64,000 nt of DNA from Mesorhizobium sp. (GTDB lineage: Bacteria > Pseudomonadota > Alphaproteobacteria > Rhizobiales > Rhizobiaceae), in contig NZ_JAFKID010000007.1 in the NCBI RefSeq assembly GCF_017306545.1, positions 204,887 to 268,886 of the forward strand. The letters run 5' to 3'. The position numbers and the translations under genes are program-made. Under the pieces are notes generated by a model that saw only the letters and a program-made list of their open reading frames with translations, searched no databases and had not been told where the DNA came from. Shown here one piece after another: positions 17,758 to 27,501 of the stretch (its first letter is position 1; each line of letters begins with the position of its first letter).

Positions 17758-17775
17758 TTCATTTTGGCGTTCGCT

Positions 17776-18783
17776 TCACTTGCTCATCACGGAAAGCCAT
17801 TCGTCCACCCAGGCCTTGCGGTTCTTGGCGACGTCCTCGGGGCTGAACATCAGCGTCTTTACCGGCTTGACGAGCTTGTCGAAAGCGGGGTCGAGCGGCT
17901 TGTCGGTCTTGCCGGCGGGGAACATCCAGTTGGTTTCGGGAATGGCGTCCTGGAAGCCGGGACCGGTCATGAAGGAAAGGAATTTCTGCGACAGCGGGTT
18001 CTTGGCGCCGTTGGCGGTGATGCCGGCCACCTCGATTTGCAGATAATGCCCTTCCGAGAAGCTTGCCGCCTGGTAGCGGTCGGTCTTTTCCGAAACCATG
18101 TGGTAGGCCGGCGAGGTGGTATAGGACAGCACCATCGGCGCCTCGCCCTTGGTGAACAGGCCGTAGGATTCGCTCCAGCCCGGCGTCACCGTCAGCACGC
18201 GGCCCTTCAGTTTGGCCCAGGCATCGGCGGCCTGGTCGCCGTAGACCGACTTCATCCACAGGAGCAGACCGAGGCCGGGGGTGGAGGTGCGCGGGTCCTG
18301 GATGGCGATCTTCTGGCTGGGGTCGCCGTCCACCAGGTCCTTGAGGCTGGCCGGCGGGTTCTTCAGCTTTTCGGTGTCGTAGACGACTGCGAAATAGCCG
18401 TAGTCATAGGGCACGAACGTGTCGTCGCTCCAGTTGCCCGGCACGCTGACGCCGGAAACCGCACCGTGCGGGGCGAACAGGCCGGTTGCCTTGGCCTCGG
18501 CCGTCAGGTTGGTGTCGAGGCCGAGCACGATGTCGGCCTTGGTGGAGGCGCCCTCCAGCTTGAGGCGGTTGAGCAGCGCCACGCCGTCGGCGACCGAGAC
18601 GAAATCGACCTCGCAGGCACAGTCGGCCTCGAAGGCCTTCTTCACCACCGGGCCGGGGCCCCATTCGGCGGTGAAGCTTTCATAGGTGTAGATTGTCAGC
18701 TTGTCCCTGGCCGCCGCCGGCATGGCGAACGCGGCAACGGACAGCCCGATCGTGGACAAAAAGATGAGAATGAGCCTGCGCAT
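17776..18783 (-). CDS. thiB: Thiamine ABC transporter, periplasmic binding protein
   Basis: 335 residues. Signal peptide [20 protein letters not shown] with cleavage near PAAARD. The mature start [20 protein letters not shown] is the ThiB pattern, as is [19 protein letters not shown]. It binds thiamine and its phosphates in the periplasm and delivers them to ThiPQ. First gene of thiBPQ, directly behind the TPP riboswitch. Confidence 0.95.
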   Translation of the reverse strand: MRRLILIFLSTIGLSVAAFAMPAAARDKLTIYTYESFTAEWGPGPVVKKAFEADCACEVDFVSVADGVALLNRLKLEGASTKADIVLGLDTNLTAEAKATGLFAPHGAVSGVSVPGNWSDDTFVPYDYGYFAVVYDTEKLKNPPASLKDLVDGDPSQKIAIQDPRTSTPGLGLLLWMKSVYGDQAADAWAKLKGRVLTVTPGWSESYGLFTKGEAPMVLSYTTSPAYHMVSEKTDRYQAASFSEGHYLQIEVAGITANGAKNPLSQKFLSFMTGPGFQDAIPETNWMFPAGKTDKPLDPAFDKLVKPVKTLMFSPEDVAKNRKAWVDEWLSVMSK

Positions 18784-18830
18784 CGGCGCCTCCTTCGTTG
18801 GTTTCAGGGGAATGGCGCCTGGCTAAAGCG

Positions 18831-18922
18831 TCTAATCCCTCCGCCGGTACAAACCGGATCAGGTTCAGCGGGTTGGCGAAAAGGCCTCTCAGCCGGATTT
18901 TTATCTCCGGCACCCCGTTAGA
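18831..18922 (-). ncRNA. TPP (thiamine pyrophosphate) riboswitch, THI element
   Basis: Read on the minus strand: ACGGGGTGCC (18910-18919), GGCTGAGAGG (18882-18893), then CTGAACCTGATCCGGTTTGT and ACCGGCGGAGGGATTAGA to 18832. CUGAGA and ACCUGAUCCGG..ACCGGCGGAGGGA are the invariant THI-box parts. It lies 48 bases before the thiB start. By family knowledge, bound TPP would close expression of the thiBPQ operon, by blocking translation or stopping transcription. Confidence 0.96.
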
Positions 18923-19030
18923 GCGTCGAAAGACATAGGGCCGGCGCGAGACGGAGGCAAGCGAAAGGTTTGCGCGGGTTGGGCGACGGAGCTTCCGTTT
19001 CCTCCGGCGCCCTGCTATGGCGCTGGCCCG

Positions 19031-19669
19031 ATGACCACCTTCACCATCCTTCTCGGCGGCGAGTTGGAGCCGACGCCGCGGCTCGAGCGGCAGATCGCCG
19101 GCAGCCGCATCATTGCCGCCGACGCGGGCATCGGCCATGCCGCCGTGCTGGGGCTGGCGCCGGAACTATGGGTCGGCGATTTCGATTCCGTGCCGGACAA
19201 TTTGCCGGGCGCCTTCGATGCCGTGCCGCGCATGACGTTCCCGGCCGAAAAGGACAAGACCGACGGGGAACTCGCCGTCGACGCTGCCTTCGCGCGCGGC
19301 GCCACGGCATTGGTACTGGCCGGCGCCTTCGGCGGGCCGCGCGCCGATCATGCCTTCCTGCACATGGTGCTGGCGATGCGGCTGGCGGAAGCCGGCTTCG
19401 CCGTGACGCTGACCGGCGGCAGTCAGGAAGGCGTTCCGCTCGGCATCGGGCGCGCGCGTTTCGACTACGAGGACGGCACGCTGTTTTCCGTCCTCGGCTT
19501 TTCCGATCTTTCGGGCCTCAGCCTCGCCGGGGCGAAATGGCCGCTGGACAGGGTACAGGTGCCGTTCGGTTCCTCGCTGACCATCTCCAACGAGGTGCGC
19601 GGCGGCCTCGAAGTCGCGCTCGGCGGCGGGCGGGCGATGCTCCTGGCACATCCTTATCCGGAAGGCTGA
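19031..19669 (+). CDS. thiN: Thiamine pyrophosphokinase
   Basis: 212 residues. The enzyme transfers pyrophosphate from ATP to thiamine, giving TPP. Motifs: IIAADAGIGHAAVLGLAPEL, VGDFDSV (the Mg/ATP-binding GDFDS), EKDKTDGELAVDAA and LAGAFGGPRADHAF. It stands divergent from thiBPQ, so imported thiamine can be activated at once, but the riboswitch lies on the other strand and does not control it. Overlap-free gap of 1 base to the following ABC-F gene. Confidence 0.93.
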   Translation: MTTFTILLGGELEPTPRLERQIAGSRIIAADAGIGHAAVLGLAPELWVGDFDSVPDNLPGAFDAVPRMTFPAEKDKTDGELAVDAAFARGATALVLAGAFGGPRADHAFLHMVLAMRLAEAGFAVTLTGGSQEGVPLGIGRARFDYEDGTLFSVLGFSDLSGLSLAGAKWPLDRVQVPFGSSLTISNEVRGGLEVALGGGRAMLLAHPYPEG

Positions 19670-19670
19670 C

Positions 19671-21485
19671 ATGGCCCCGCCGCTTCTCAACCTCGCCGGC
19701 ATAAAACTCACCTTCGGTGGCACGCCGCTGCTCGACGGAGCCGATCTCGCCGCCTCCGCCGGCGACAAGATCGCGCTGGTGGGGCGCAACGGCTCGGGCA
19801 AGTCGACGCTTTTGAAGATCGCCGCCGGGCTGGTCGAGCCGCAGGACGGCGAGGTGTTCCGCCAGCCGACGGCGACGGTGCGCTACCTGCCGCAGATGCC
19901 GGACCTCGAAGGGTTTCCAACAGTCCGCGCCTATGTCGAGGCCGGTCTCGGTCCCGCCGACGATCCGCATCGCGCCACCTACTTGATGGAGCACCTTGGC
20001 CTGACCGGCGAGGAAAACCCGGCCAGCCTGTCTGGCGGCGAGGCGCGCCGGGCAGCGCTCGCCCGCGTCATGGCGCCGGAACCGGACATTCTTCTCCTCG
20101 ACGAGCCGACCAACCATCTCGACCTGTCGGTGATCGAATGGCTGGAGGAGGAGCTTGTCCGCACCTCGTCCGCGCTCATCCTGATCTCGCACGACCGCCG
20201 CTTCCTGGAGCGCGTGACACGCGCGACCGTCTGGCTCGATCGCGGCCAGACGCGCCGGCTCGACCGCGGCTTCGCGCATTTCGAGGAATGGCGCGACCAG
20301 ATCCTTGACGAGGAAGAGCGCGAGCAGCACAAGCTCGGCCGCCAGATCGTGCGCGAGGAGCACTGGCTGCGCTATGGCGTGACCGCAAGGCGCAAGCGCA
20401 ACGTGCGCCGGCTCGGCGAATTGCAGCAGATGCGCCAGTGCTTCCGCACGCATCGCGGCGCCGAAGGCACGGCGACGCTCACCGCCAGCGATGCGGCCGA
20501 GTCGGGAAAGCTGGTGATCGAGGCGAAGAACATCGCCAAGAGTTTCGGCGATCTCGCCGTGGTGAAGGATTTCTCCACGCGCATCCAGCGTGGCGACCGC
20601 GTCGGCCTCGTCGGGCCGAACGGCGCCGGCAAGACGACTCTCCTCAAGATGCTGACCGGCGAGCTTGCGCCGGATGCGGGAAGCGTACGGCTCGGCGTCA
20701 ACCTGGAGATCGCCACGCTCGACCAGAAGCGCGATGCCGCCGATCCGGACGAGACGCTGGCGCACTACCTCACCGACGGGCGCGGCGAGAACCTCGTCGT
20801 CAACGGCGAGCAGCGCCACGTCGTCTCCTACATGAAGGATTTTCTGTTCAAGCCGGAGCAGGCGCGCACGCCGGTGCGCGAGCTTTCCGGCGGCGAGCGG
20901 GCCAGGCTGCTGCTGGCGCGTGTTCTGGCGCGGCCGGCGAACCTTCTGGTGCTGGACGAGCCGACCAACGACCTCGACATGGAGACGCTGGAGCTGTTGC
21001 AGGAACTGGTGGCGGGCTTCGCCGGCACGGTGCTGCTGGTCAGCCACGACCGCGATTTCCTCGACCGCACCGTCACCAGCGTCATCGCGCCCGAGGGCGA
21101 CGGGCGCTGGGTGGACTATGCCGGCGGCTATTCCGACATGCTGACGCAGCGCGGCGGCAAGCGGCTGGACGACCGTAAAGCGCAGAAGAAGGCGGATGCC
21201 GCGCCGGCGGCTGCAAAAGCCGAGCCGATAGCGCCGAAGGCGCCGGCGAAGAAGCTGTCCTACAAGCAGCAGTTCGCGCTGGAAAACCTGCCGAAAAAGA
21301 TCGAGGCCGTGGGTGCCGCGATCTCGCGGCTGGAGGACGCCATCGCCGATCCGGCCTATTACGAGCGCGACCCGACAGGCTTCCAGAAGACCATCGCCGC
21401 GCTCGACAAGGAGCGGGTCACGCTGGCGGCTCTGGAAGAGGAATGGCTGGAGTTGGAAATGCTCCGGGAAGAACTCGAAGGCTGA
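19671..21485 (+). CDS. ABC-F family ATPase (Uup/EttA-like)
   Basis: 604 residues with two ABC domains on one chain and no membrane segments. Walker [17 protein letters not shown] and GPNGAGKTTLLKMLTG, signatures LSGGEARR and LSGGERAR, Walker B DILLLDEPTNHLD and LLVLDEPTNDLD. The linker between them (ILDEEEREQHKLGRQIVREE) is the charged P-site-tRNA-interaction-type motif. The C-terminal ~90 residues form a basic coiled coil, as in Uup. ABC-F proteins act on ribosomes or DNA repair structures. GGAAGG ribosome site in the end of the thiN gene. Confidence 0.93.
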   Translation: MAPPLLNLAGIKLTFGGTPLLDGADLAASAGDKIALVGRNGSGKSTLLKIAAGLVEPQDGEVFRQPTATVRYLPQMPDLEGFPTVRAYVEAGLGPADDPHRATYLMEHLGLTGEENPASLSGGEARRAALARVMAPEPDILLLDEPTNHLDLSVIEWLEEELVRTSSALILISHDRRFLERVTRATVWLDRGQTRRLDRGFAHFEEWRDQILDEEEREQHKLGRQIVREEHWLRYGVTARRKRNVRRLGELQQMRQCFRTHRGAEGTATLTASDAAESGKLVIEAKNIAKSFGDLAVVKDFSTRIQRGDRVGLVGPNGAGKTTLLKMLTGELAPDAGSVRLGVNLEIATLDQKRDAADPDETLAHYLTDGRGENLVVNGEQRHVVSYMKDFLFKPEQARTPVRELSGGERARLLLARVLARPANLLVLDEPTNDLDMETLELLQELVAGFAGTVLLVSHDRDFLDRTVTSVIAPEGDGRWVDYAGGYSDMLTQRGGKRLDDRKAQKKADAAPAAAKAEPIAPKAPAKKLSYKQQFALENLPKKIEAVGAAISRLEDAIADPAYYERDPTGFQKTIAALDKERVTLAALEEEWLELEMLREELEG

Positions 21486-21506
21486 GCCTGCCCTTGAGCA
21501 CCCGCT

Positions 21507-22157
21507 CTACTTGCGGTGGTTGCCGGCGAGCGCGGCGCTGACGCCGAGGCCGATAAACAGAATGCCGCTGATATAACGCTCGAAGCGCAAATAGGCGCGG
21601 CTGTGGCGCAGGCGCTCGCCCAGCGTGCCCGCGGCGAAGGCGTAGCAGCCGTCGCTGATCAGGCCGAGCCCGGTGAAGACGAGGCCCAGGAAGGCGACCT
21701 GCATGGCAATGTGCCCGCGCCCGACCTCGACGAATTGCGGCAGGAAGGCCAGGAAGAACAGCGCCGTCTTGGGATTGAGCAGGTTGACGACGAAGCCCTC
21801 GCGGAACAGCCGCGCATGGCTGCGCGGCTTGAGGGCGATGGCGACGTCCGGATTGTCCTCGCGGCTGAAGATCTTGCGCAGCCCGATCCAGATCAGATAG
21901 GCCGCACCGGCATATTTGACGATCGAGAAGGCGATGGCCGAGGAGGCGAGCAGCGCCGAAAGACCGAGCGAAGCCGCCGCGACATGCACCAGCGTCGCCG
22001 AATGGATGCCGAGATCGGACACGAATCCGGCTCTCCTGCCCTGTGCCATCGAGCGGGCGACGATGTAGAGCACCGACGGGCCGGGAACGACCAGCAGCAC
22101 CAGTGCCGCGACGACGAACAGGCCGATACTGCCGGCGCTCGGTATGACGATGTCCAT
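21507..22157 (-). CDS. LysE-family amino-acid exporter (RhtB-like)
   Basis: 216 residues and six hydrophobic helices. The motif VVPGPSVLYIVARSMAQGRRAG (residues ~24-45) is the LysE/RhtB GP signature, and NLLNPKTALFFLAFLPQF (~127-144) the second conserved patch. The family exports amino acids or homoserine lactones; the actual substrate is not known. It converges on the ABC-F gene with 21 bp between. Confidence 0.92.
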   Translation of the reverse strand: MDIVIPSAGSIGLFVVAALVLLVVPGPSVLYIVARSMAQGRRAGFVSDLGIHSATLVHVAAASLGLSALLASSAIAFSIVKYAGAAYLIWIGLRKIFSREDNPDVAIALKPRSHARLFREGFVVNLLNPKTALFFLAFLPQFVEVGRGHIAMQVAFLGLVFTGLGLISDGCYAFAAGTLGERLRHSRAYLRFERYISGILFIGLGVSAALAGNHRK

Positions 22158-22423
22158 GAACGATCCTCCTCGACCGGCGCATCTAACGGCAAGTCGCGGA
22201 TGAGGGAAAGAGGCCGTTTGCGGTGCGGCCCGCCGTCATTGTCCTCACGGAAGGATGCGCATATCTATGCCGTGGTCACGGTGCGGCGGCGACCATGCCG
22301 GCGACGTGACAACGGCAACCGTGGGCGAGCCTGGAACTGCTTCGTTTCTCGCGGCGCAGGACGACCGTTCCGAAGGGCCCTGAGCGGCATCCGGCAGAAG
22401 CGGCCGCGTTACAGGGAAGGCTC
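22158..22423. other. Divergent intergenic region, no gene seen
   Basis: 266 bp between the start of the LysE gene and the methyltransferase gene. It holds AGGGAAGG, the ribosome site of the latter, and presumably both promoters. No palindromic repeat or small gene stands out. Confidence 0.4.
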
Positions 22424-23152
22424 ATGGCGCAGAACATCTATGACCGTCCGGATTTCTTTGCCGGGTACGCGACGCTGGAGCGCTCGCGGCGTGGCCTTGA
22501 CGGCGCGCCGGAGTGGCCGGTGCTGCGCTCCATGCTGCCCGATCTTGCCGGCAAGCGGGTGCTCGATCTCGGTTGCGGCTATGGCTGGTTCTGCCGCTGG
22601 GCGGCGGAGCAGGCTGCGGCGAGCGTCGTCGGCATCGACATCTCCGAGAAGATGCTGGCCAAGGCGCGCGTCGAGACGGCATCGGCCATTATCTCTTTTC
22701 GCCGCGCTGATCTCGAGACGCTGGAGCTTGCGGACGGCGGCTTCGATCTCGTCTACAGCTCGCTGGCCTTCCACTACCTGCCGGATACGGAACCGCTCTA
22801 TCGCACGATCAATCGGGCCCTGAGGGCCGGCGGCTCGCTGGTCTTCTCCGTCGAGCATCCGGCGTTTACGGCGTCCGCCAGGGCCGGCTGGATCACGGCC
22901 GACGACGGGTTGCGCTTCTGGCGGCTGGACAGCTATCAGCGCGAAGGCGAGCGCCGGACGGACTGGTTCGCCAAAGGTGTCGTCAAATATCACCGCACGC
23001 TGGCGACGACGCTGAACCAGCTCATCGGCGCCGGTTTTGCCGTCCGCCGCATCGAGGAATTCTGCCCGAGCGCCGAGCAGATCGCCGCCGACCCGTCGCT
23101 CGGCGAAGAGGTCGAGCGGCCGACCTTTCTGCTGATCGCCGCCGACGCCTGA
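22424..23152 (+). CDS. Class I SAM-dependent methyltransferase
   Basis: 242 residues. SAM motif I is VLDLGCGYGWFCRWAAEQAA (residues ~46-65), then VVGIDISEKMLAKA, and GGFDLVYSSLAFHYLPD as motif IV. The shape is that of the methyltransf_11/UbiE-like group. Substrate unknown. The ATG at 22424 has AGGGAAGG upstream. Confidence 0.88.
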   Translation: MAQNIYDRPDFFAGYATLERSRRGLDGAPEWPVLRSMLPDLAGKRVLDLGCGYGWFCRWAAEQAAASVVGIDISEKMLAKARVETASAIISFRRADLETLELADGGFDLVYSSLAFHYLPDTEPLYRTINRALRAGGSLVFSVEHPAFTASARAGWITADDGLRFWRLDSYQREGERRTDWFAKGVVKYHRTLATTLNQLIGAGFAVRRIEEFCPSAEQIAADPSLGEEVERPTFLLIAADA

Positions 23153-23172
23153 AGGCCGTCAGGGAAGCCGCT

Positions 23173-24963
23173 TCACCCCGACGTCTTGGCTTCCCAGGCT
23201 TTCAGCGCCTCGTCGAACACCTTTTCGCCGGGGATGCCCTTTTCCATCGTCAGCAGGGCGCGGCGGCCGGACTTGTAGACGACGGGAATGTCGATCCAGT
23301 CCTGGTTGCGCAGCAACGCCAGATTGGCGCTCTCGTCGGCCTTGGTGTCGTTGAGCGCGACCAGAAAGAACCCGTCGGCGATCTTGGCGGGAATGCCGAT
23401 CAGCGGGCTGCCGGCCTCCTGCTCGGTGCTCTTCATGGCGATGCGCAGCACATTGTCGATGCCGCCGCCCTCGAAGCCGTCGGGGGTGAGAAAGATCATC
23501 TCGACGATGTGGCTGGCCGGCAGCGTCTGGTCGGCGTTGCGGCGTATGGTCATGCGAAGCTGCATGTTCTTGCCGGGGATCGTCGCCTCGGCGCGAATGG
23601 CGGGCTCGGGCGGCGCGTCGCCGCCGGGCGATTCCTGTACCAGCGACCAGACGATGCTGCCGGGTTCCGCCGAGCCTTCGGCAGAGCTGGTGCGCTCCTC
23701 ATAGAAGATCGCCTTCTGGCCGACCGGCACGGCGGCCTGCTCGCCGTTTGCAGCGGGCGCGGCCGGCGTGCCGGCGGCGGGGGCGTTGGCAGGGGGAGCG
23801 GCGGGCGGCGTCGCTGCCGCCGCGGGTGTTTCGCCGCCCGTCGCCGGAGGCGGCGTGGCTGTGGCGGCCGGAGCTGTCCCGTTGGCAGCCGGTGCGGGGG
23901 TCGCGGCACCTGCGGCCGGCGCGGCAACGGGCGGAGGCTGCGTGGTCAACGCCACAACCGAAGTGCCTTCGCCGATGGTGCTCGCTCCGCCGGCCGGGCC
24001 GGGATCGGTTTCCTTGCCGTCGGGCAGCAGGCGCTGGGTGAATTTCGGCGCTTCGCCGGTGCTGGCGGGCGCCGAGGCCGGTTCCTGCGCGGCCGGCGCG
24101 GGCGCGGGCTCCGCCGGCTTGGCGGCGGCCGTTTCGGCGGGCTTGGCCGGCGGCGTCGCGGCCGGCTTGGTGGCGGCTGCGGTATCGGTCTTGCCGATGC
24201 CGAGCATGTTCTTGAAGGCGTCCTTGTTCAGCCACACGCCGTAGCCGCCGCCGGCGATGACGGCCAGCGCGATGACGGCGGCGATCAGTCCGCCATAATT
24301 GCGCCGGCGCTCGCCGCGTCCGCTCGCCATGGTTTCGGCGGCCGGCCCGGCGGCGGGAAAATCGTCGTCGCCATCGATGGCGGCCGGGTCGTCCAGCGGC
24401 GGCAGGGGCCTGGCGCCGGATAGGGCCGAATCGTGGAGCCTCGCCTCCTGCGGCCTATGGCCGGTGGCTGCATAAGGCTCGCCGACGGGAGACTGGACCG
24501 GCTTCGGCCGCTGCTCGACGGAAGGGGATTTGCGCCAGTCCATCTCGACCGGCGTCGTCTTCGGCCGAGCTTCTTCCGGCGCGGCGGCGGGTTTTGCCGG
24601 TTGCGGCGGCTGCCAGGCGGGCTCGGTGCGGGCGGTGGCCGGCGTCGTCGAAGCCGGCGCGGCCGGCCGGGCATGGCTCGGCTGGTTGCGATTGCGGTCG
24701 ATGGAAGAGAAGATGTTTTCCAGTTCCGCCAGCGGGTCGCTCGCTGGTGCCGGCTTGGCATAGGTCTTCTCGACCGCTACGATGGCGTCCTCGAGCCCGC
24801 GCTTCTGGCGCTCGGCGACGGCGGCCGGCGGCGGCGGGTCGATGGCGGCGAGCTTGGCCGCGATCGTCGAGCGGGCCTTGTCGTAGACCTTGGCGCGCAC
24901 TTCCGGCGTGGTTTCGCCCAGCCCGTCGAGCGTCTTCCTCAGAACCGCAACGAAATCTGCCAT
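23173..24963 (-). CDS. Conserved Rhizobiales-type single-pass membrane protein, Ala/Pro-rich
   Basis: 596 residues, unrecognised function. Residues 1-90 are a helical charged domain (MADFVAVLRKTLDGLGETTP). A Pro/Ala-rich stretch follows, then one membrane helix at ~224-246 (YGGLIAAVIALAVIAGGGYG). A long low-complexity Ala/Pro/Thr periplasmic linker (~265-415) leads to a compact C-terminal domain (~430-596) with VEMIFLTPDGFEGGGIDN and alternating beta-type pattern. The layout suggests a cytoplasmic sensor part and an envelope domain. It is next to purA, same strand, 73 bp downstream. Confidence 0.8.
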   Translation of the reverse strand: MADFVAVLRKTLDGLGETTPEVRAKVYDKARSTIAAKLAAIDPPPPAAVAERQKRGLEDAIVAVEKTYAKPAPASDPLAELENIFSSIDRNRNQPSHARPAAPASTTPATARTEPAWQPPQPAKPAAAPEEARPKTTPVEMDWRKSPSVEQRPKPVQSPVGEPYAATGHRPQEARLHDSALSGARPLPPLDDPAAIDGDDDFPAAGPAAETMASGRGERRRNYGGLIAAVIALAVIAGGGYGVWLNKDAFKNMLGIGKTDTAAATKPAATPPAKPAETAAAKPAEPAPAPAAQEPASAPASTGEAPKFTQRLLPDGKETDPGPAGGASTIGEGTSVVALTTQPPPVAAPAAGAATPAPAANGTAPAATATPPPATGGETPAAAATPPAAPPANAPAAGTPAAPAANGEQAAVPVGQKAIFYEERTSSAEGSAEPGSIVWSLVQESPGGDAPPEPAIRAEATIPGKNMQLRMTIRRNADQTLPASHIVEMIFLTPDGFEGGGIDNVLRIAMKSTEQEAGSPLIGIPAKIADGFFLVALNDTKADESANLALLRNQDWIDIPVVYKSGRRALLTMEKGIPGEKVFDEALKAWEAKTSG

Positions 24964-25036
24964 GCTTCAAACGAACCTGTCTTGTTCCGGGCCGGCCTCG
25001 GCAAATCGGCCGCTTTACCCGGAAAGGGGGCCATAA

Positions 25037-26335
<1,299 letters not shown>

Positions 26336-26545
26336 GTTTCTTCCCTTCGAACACGAGAATGCCGGAGCCGATGCCGGCGGAACGATGAAAATTCAAGCCT
26401 CTATAACCGCAACGGCGGCGCCATGCGACCCTTCTTTGGCGCGATGGAGGCGGGCAGGCATAACAAATTCCGGGCCGCGCATCATTTACTTGGCCGGGCG
26501 CGCGCCATAGGCCGGTTTGTCCCAAACGCATCGTGACGAAGCGCA

Positions 26546-27445
26546 ATGCACCGCAAGGCTTACATCCTGCTTCTGGCGACCATGCTGTTCTGGGCCGGCA
26601 ATGCCGTCGCCGGCAAGCTGGCGGTCGGCCATGTCTCGCCGATGCTGTTGTCGGGGCTGCGCTGGATGCTGGTGATCCCGGTGCTGGCGGCACTCGGCCA
26701 TCGCCATCTGGCGGCGGACTGGTCCGCGCTCAGGCCCCGGCTATGGCTGTTGATGTTCTTGGGCTTTCTCGGCTTCACTGTCTTCAGCGTGGCGATGTAC
26801 GGCGCGCTTCTCTACACTACCGCCACCAATGTCAGCATCGAGCAGGGCGGCATGCCTGTCTTCGTCTTCGCCGCTTCCTTCGCGCTGTTCGGCACCCGCA
26901 CGCGGCCGGCGCAATTCGTCGGCTTCGTGCTGTCGTTCGCCGGCGTGGCCGTCACCGCCATCCATGGCGACATCCGCCGGCTGATCCATCTCGACGTCAA
27001 CTTCGGCGACGCGTTGATGATGCTCGCCGTCGTCGCCTACGGCATCTACACCGCCGCCATCAAGGTGCGGCCGCCAGTGCACTGGATGAGCCTGATGACG
27101 GTGCTGTGCCTCGGCGCCTCGCTGGGCGCGATTCCCTTCATCGCCGCGGAGGCGATGGCCGGGGCGACGATCCTGCCCGATGCGTTCGGCCTCGCCATCA
27201 TCGTCTACGTCGTCGTCTTCCCGTCATTGGCCGGGCAAGCGCTCTATATCCGTGCGGTCGAGTTGATCGGCGCCAACCGCGCCGGCCTGTTCATCAATTT
27301 CCTGCCGCTGTGGGGAGCGCTGCTGTCTGTGCTGATCCTCGGCGAATCCTTCGAGCCCTATCACGCGCTGGCGCTGCTCCTGGTGCTGGCCGGCGTGCTT
27401 CTGGCCGAATACAGCGGCCGCAAGGCGGCGGCGCAGGTGACGTGA
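26546..27445 (+). CDS. DMT-superfamily transporter (EamA, two domains)
   Basis: 299 residues with ten hydrophobic helices in two EamA repeats (first from AYILLLATMLFWAGNAVAGK, second from ~residue 150). Typical drug/metabolite transporter of the inner membrane; substrate unknown. The gene diverges from purA over 210 bp. Confidence 0.9.
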   Translation: MHRKAYILLLATMLFWAGNAVAGKLAVGHVSPMLLSGLRWMLVIPVLAALGHRHLAADWSALRPRLWLLMFLGFLGFTVFSVAMYGALLYTTATNVSIEQGGMPVFVFAASFALFGTRTRPAQFVGFVLSFAGVAVTAIHGDIRRLIHLDVNFGDALMMLAVVAYGIYTAAIKVRPPVHWMSLMTVLCLGASLGAIPFIAAEAMAGATILPDAFGLAIIVYVVVFPSLAGQALYIRAVELIGANRAGLFINFLPLWGALLSVLILGESFEPYHALALLLVLAGVLLAEYSGRKAAAQVT

Positions 27446-27501
27446 ACGCTTTCACCTGAGCCGCGGCCTCGCGACAGCGAACTTCATGTCGGCTCGTGCG
27501 G

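Noticed and set aside
16258-18921. 887-codon plus-strand open frame over thiP and thiB
   Set aside because: Low-complexity Gly/Arg/His translation, antisense to two clear genes and crossing a palindromic repeat and the riboswitch.
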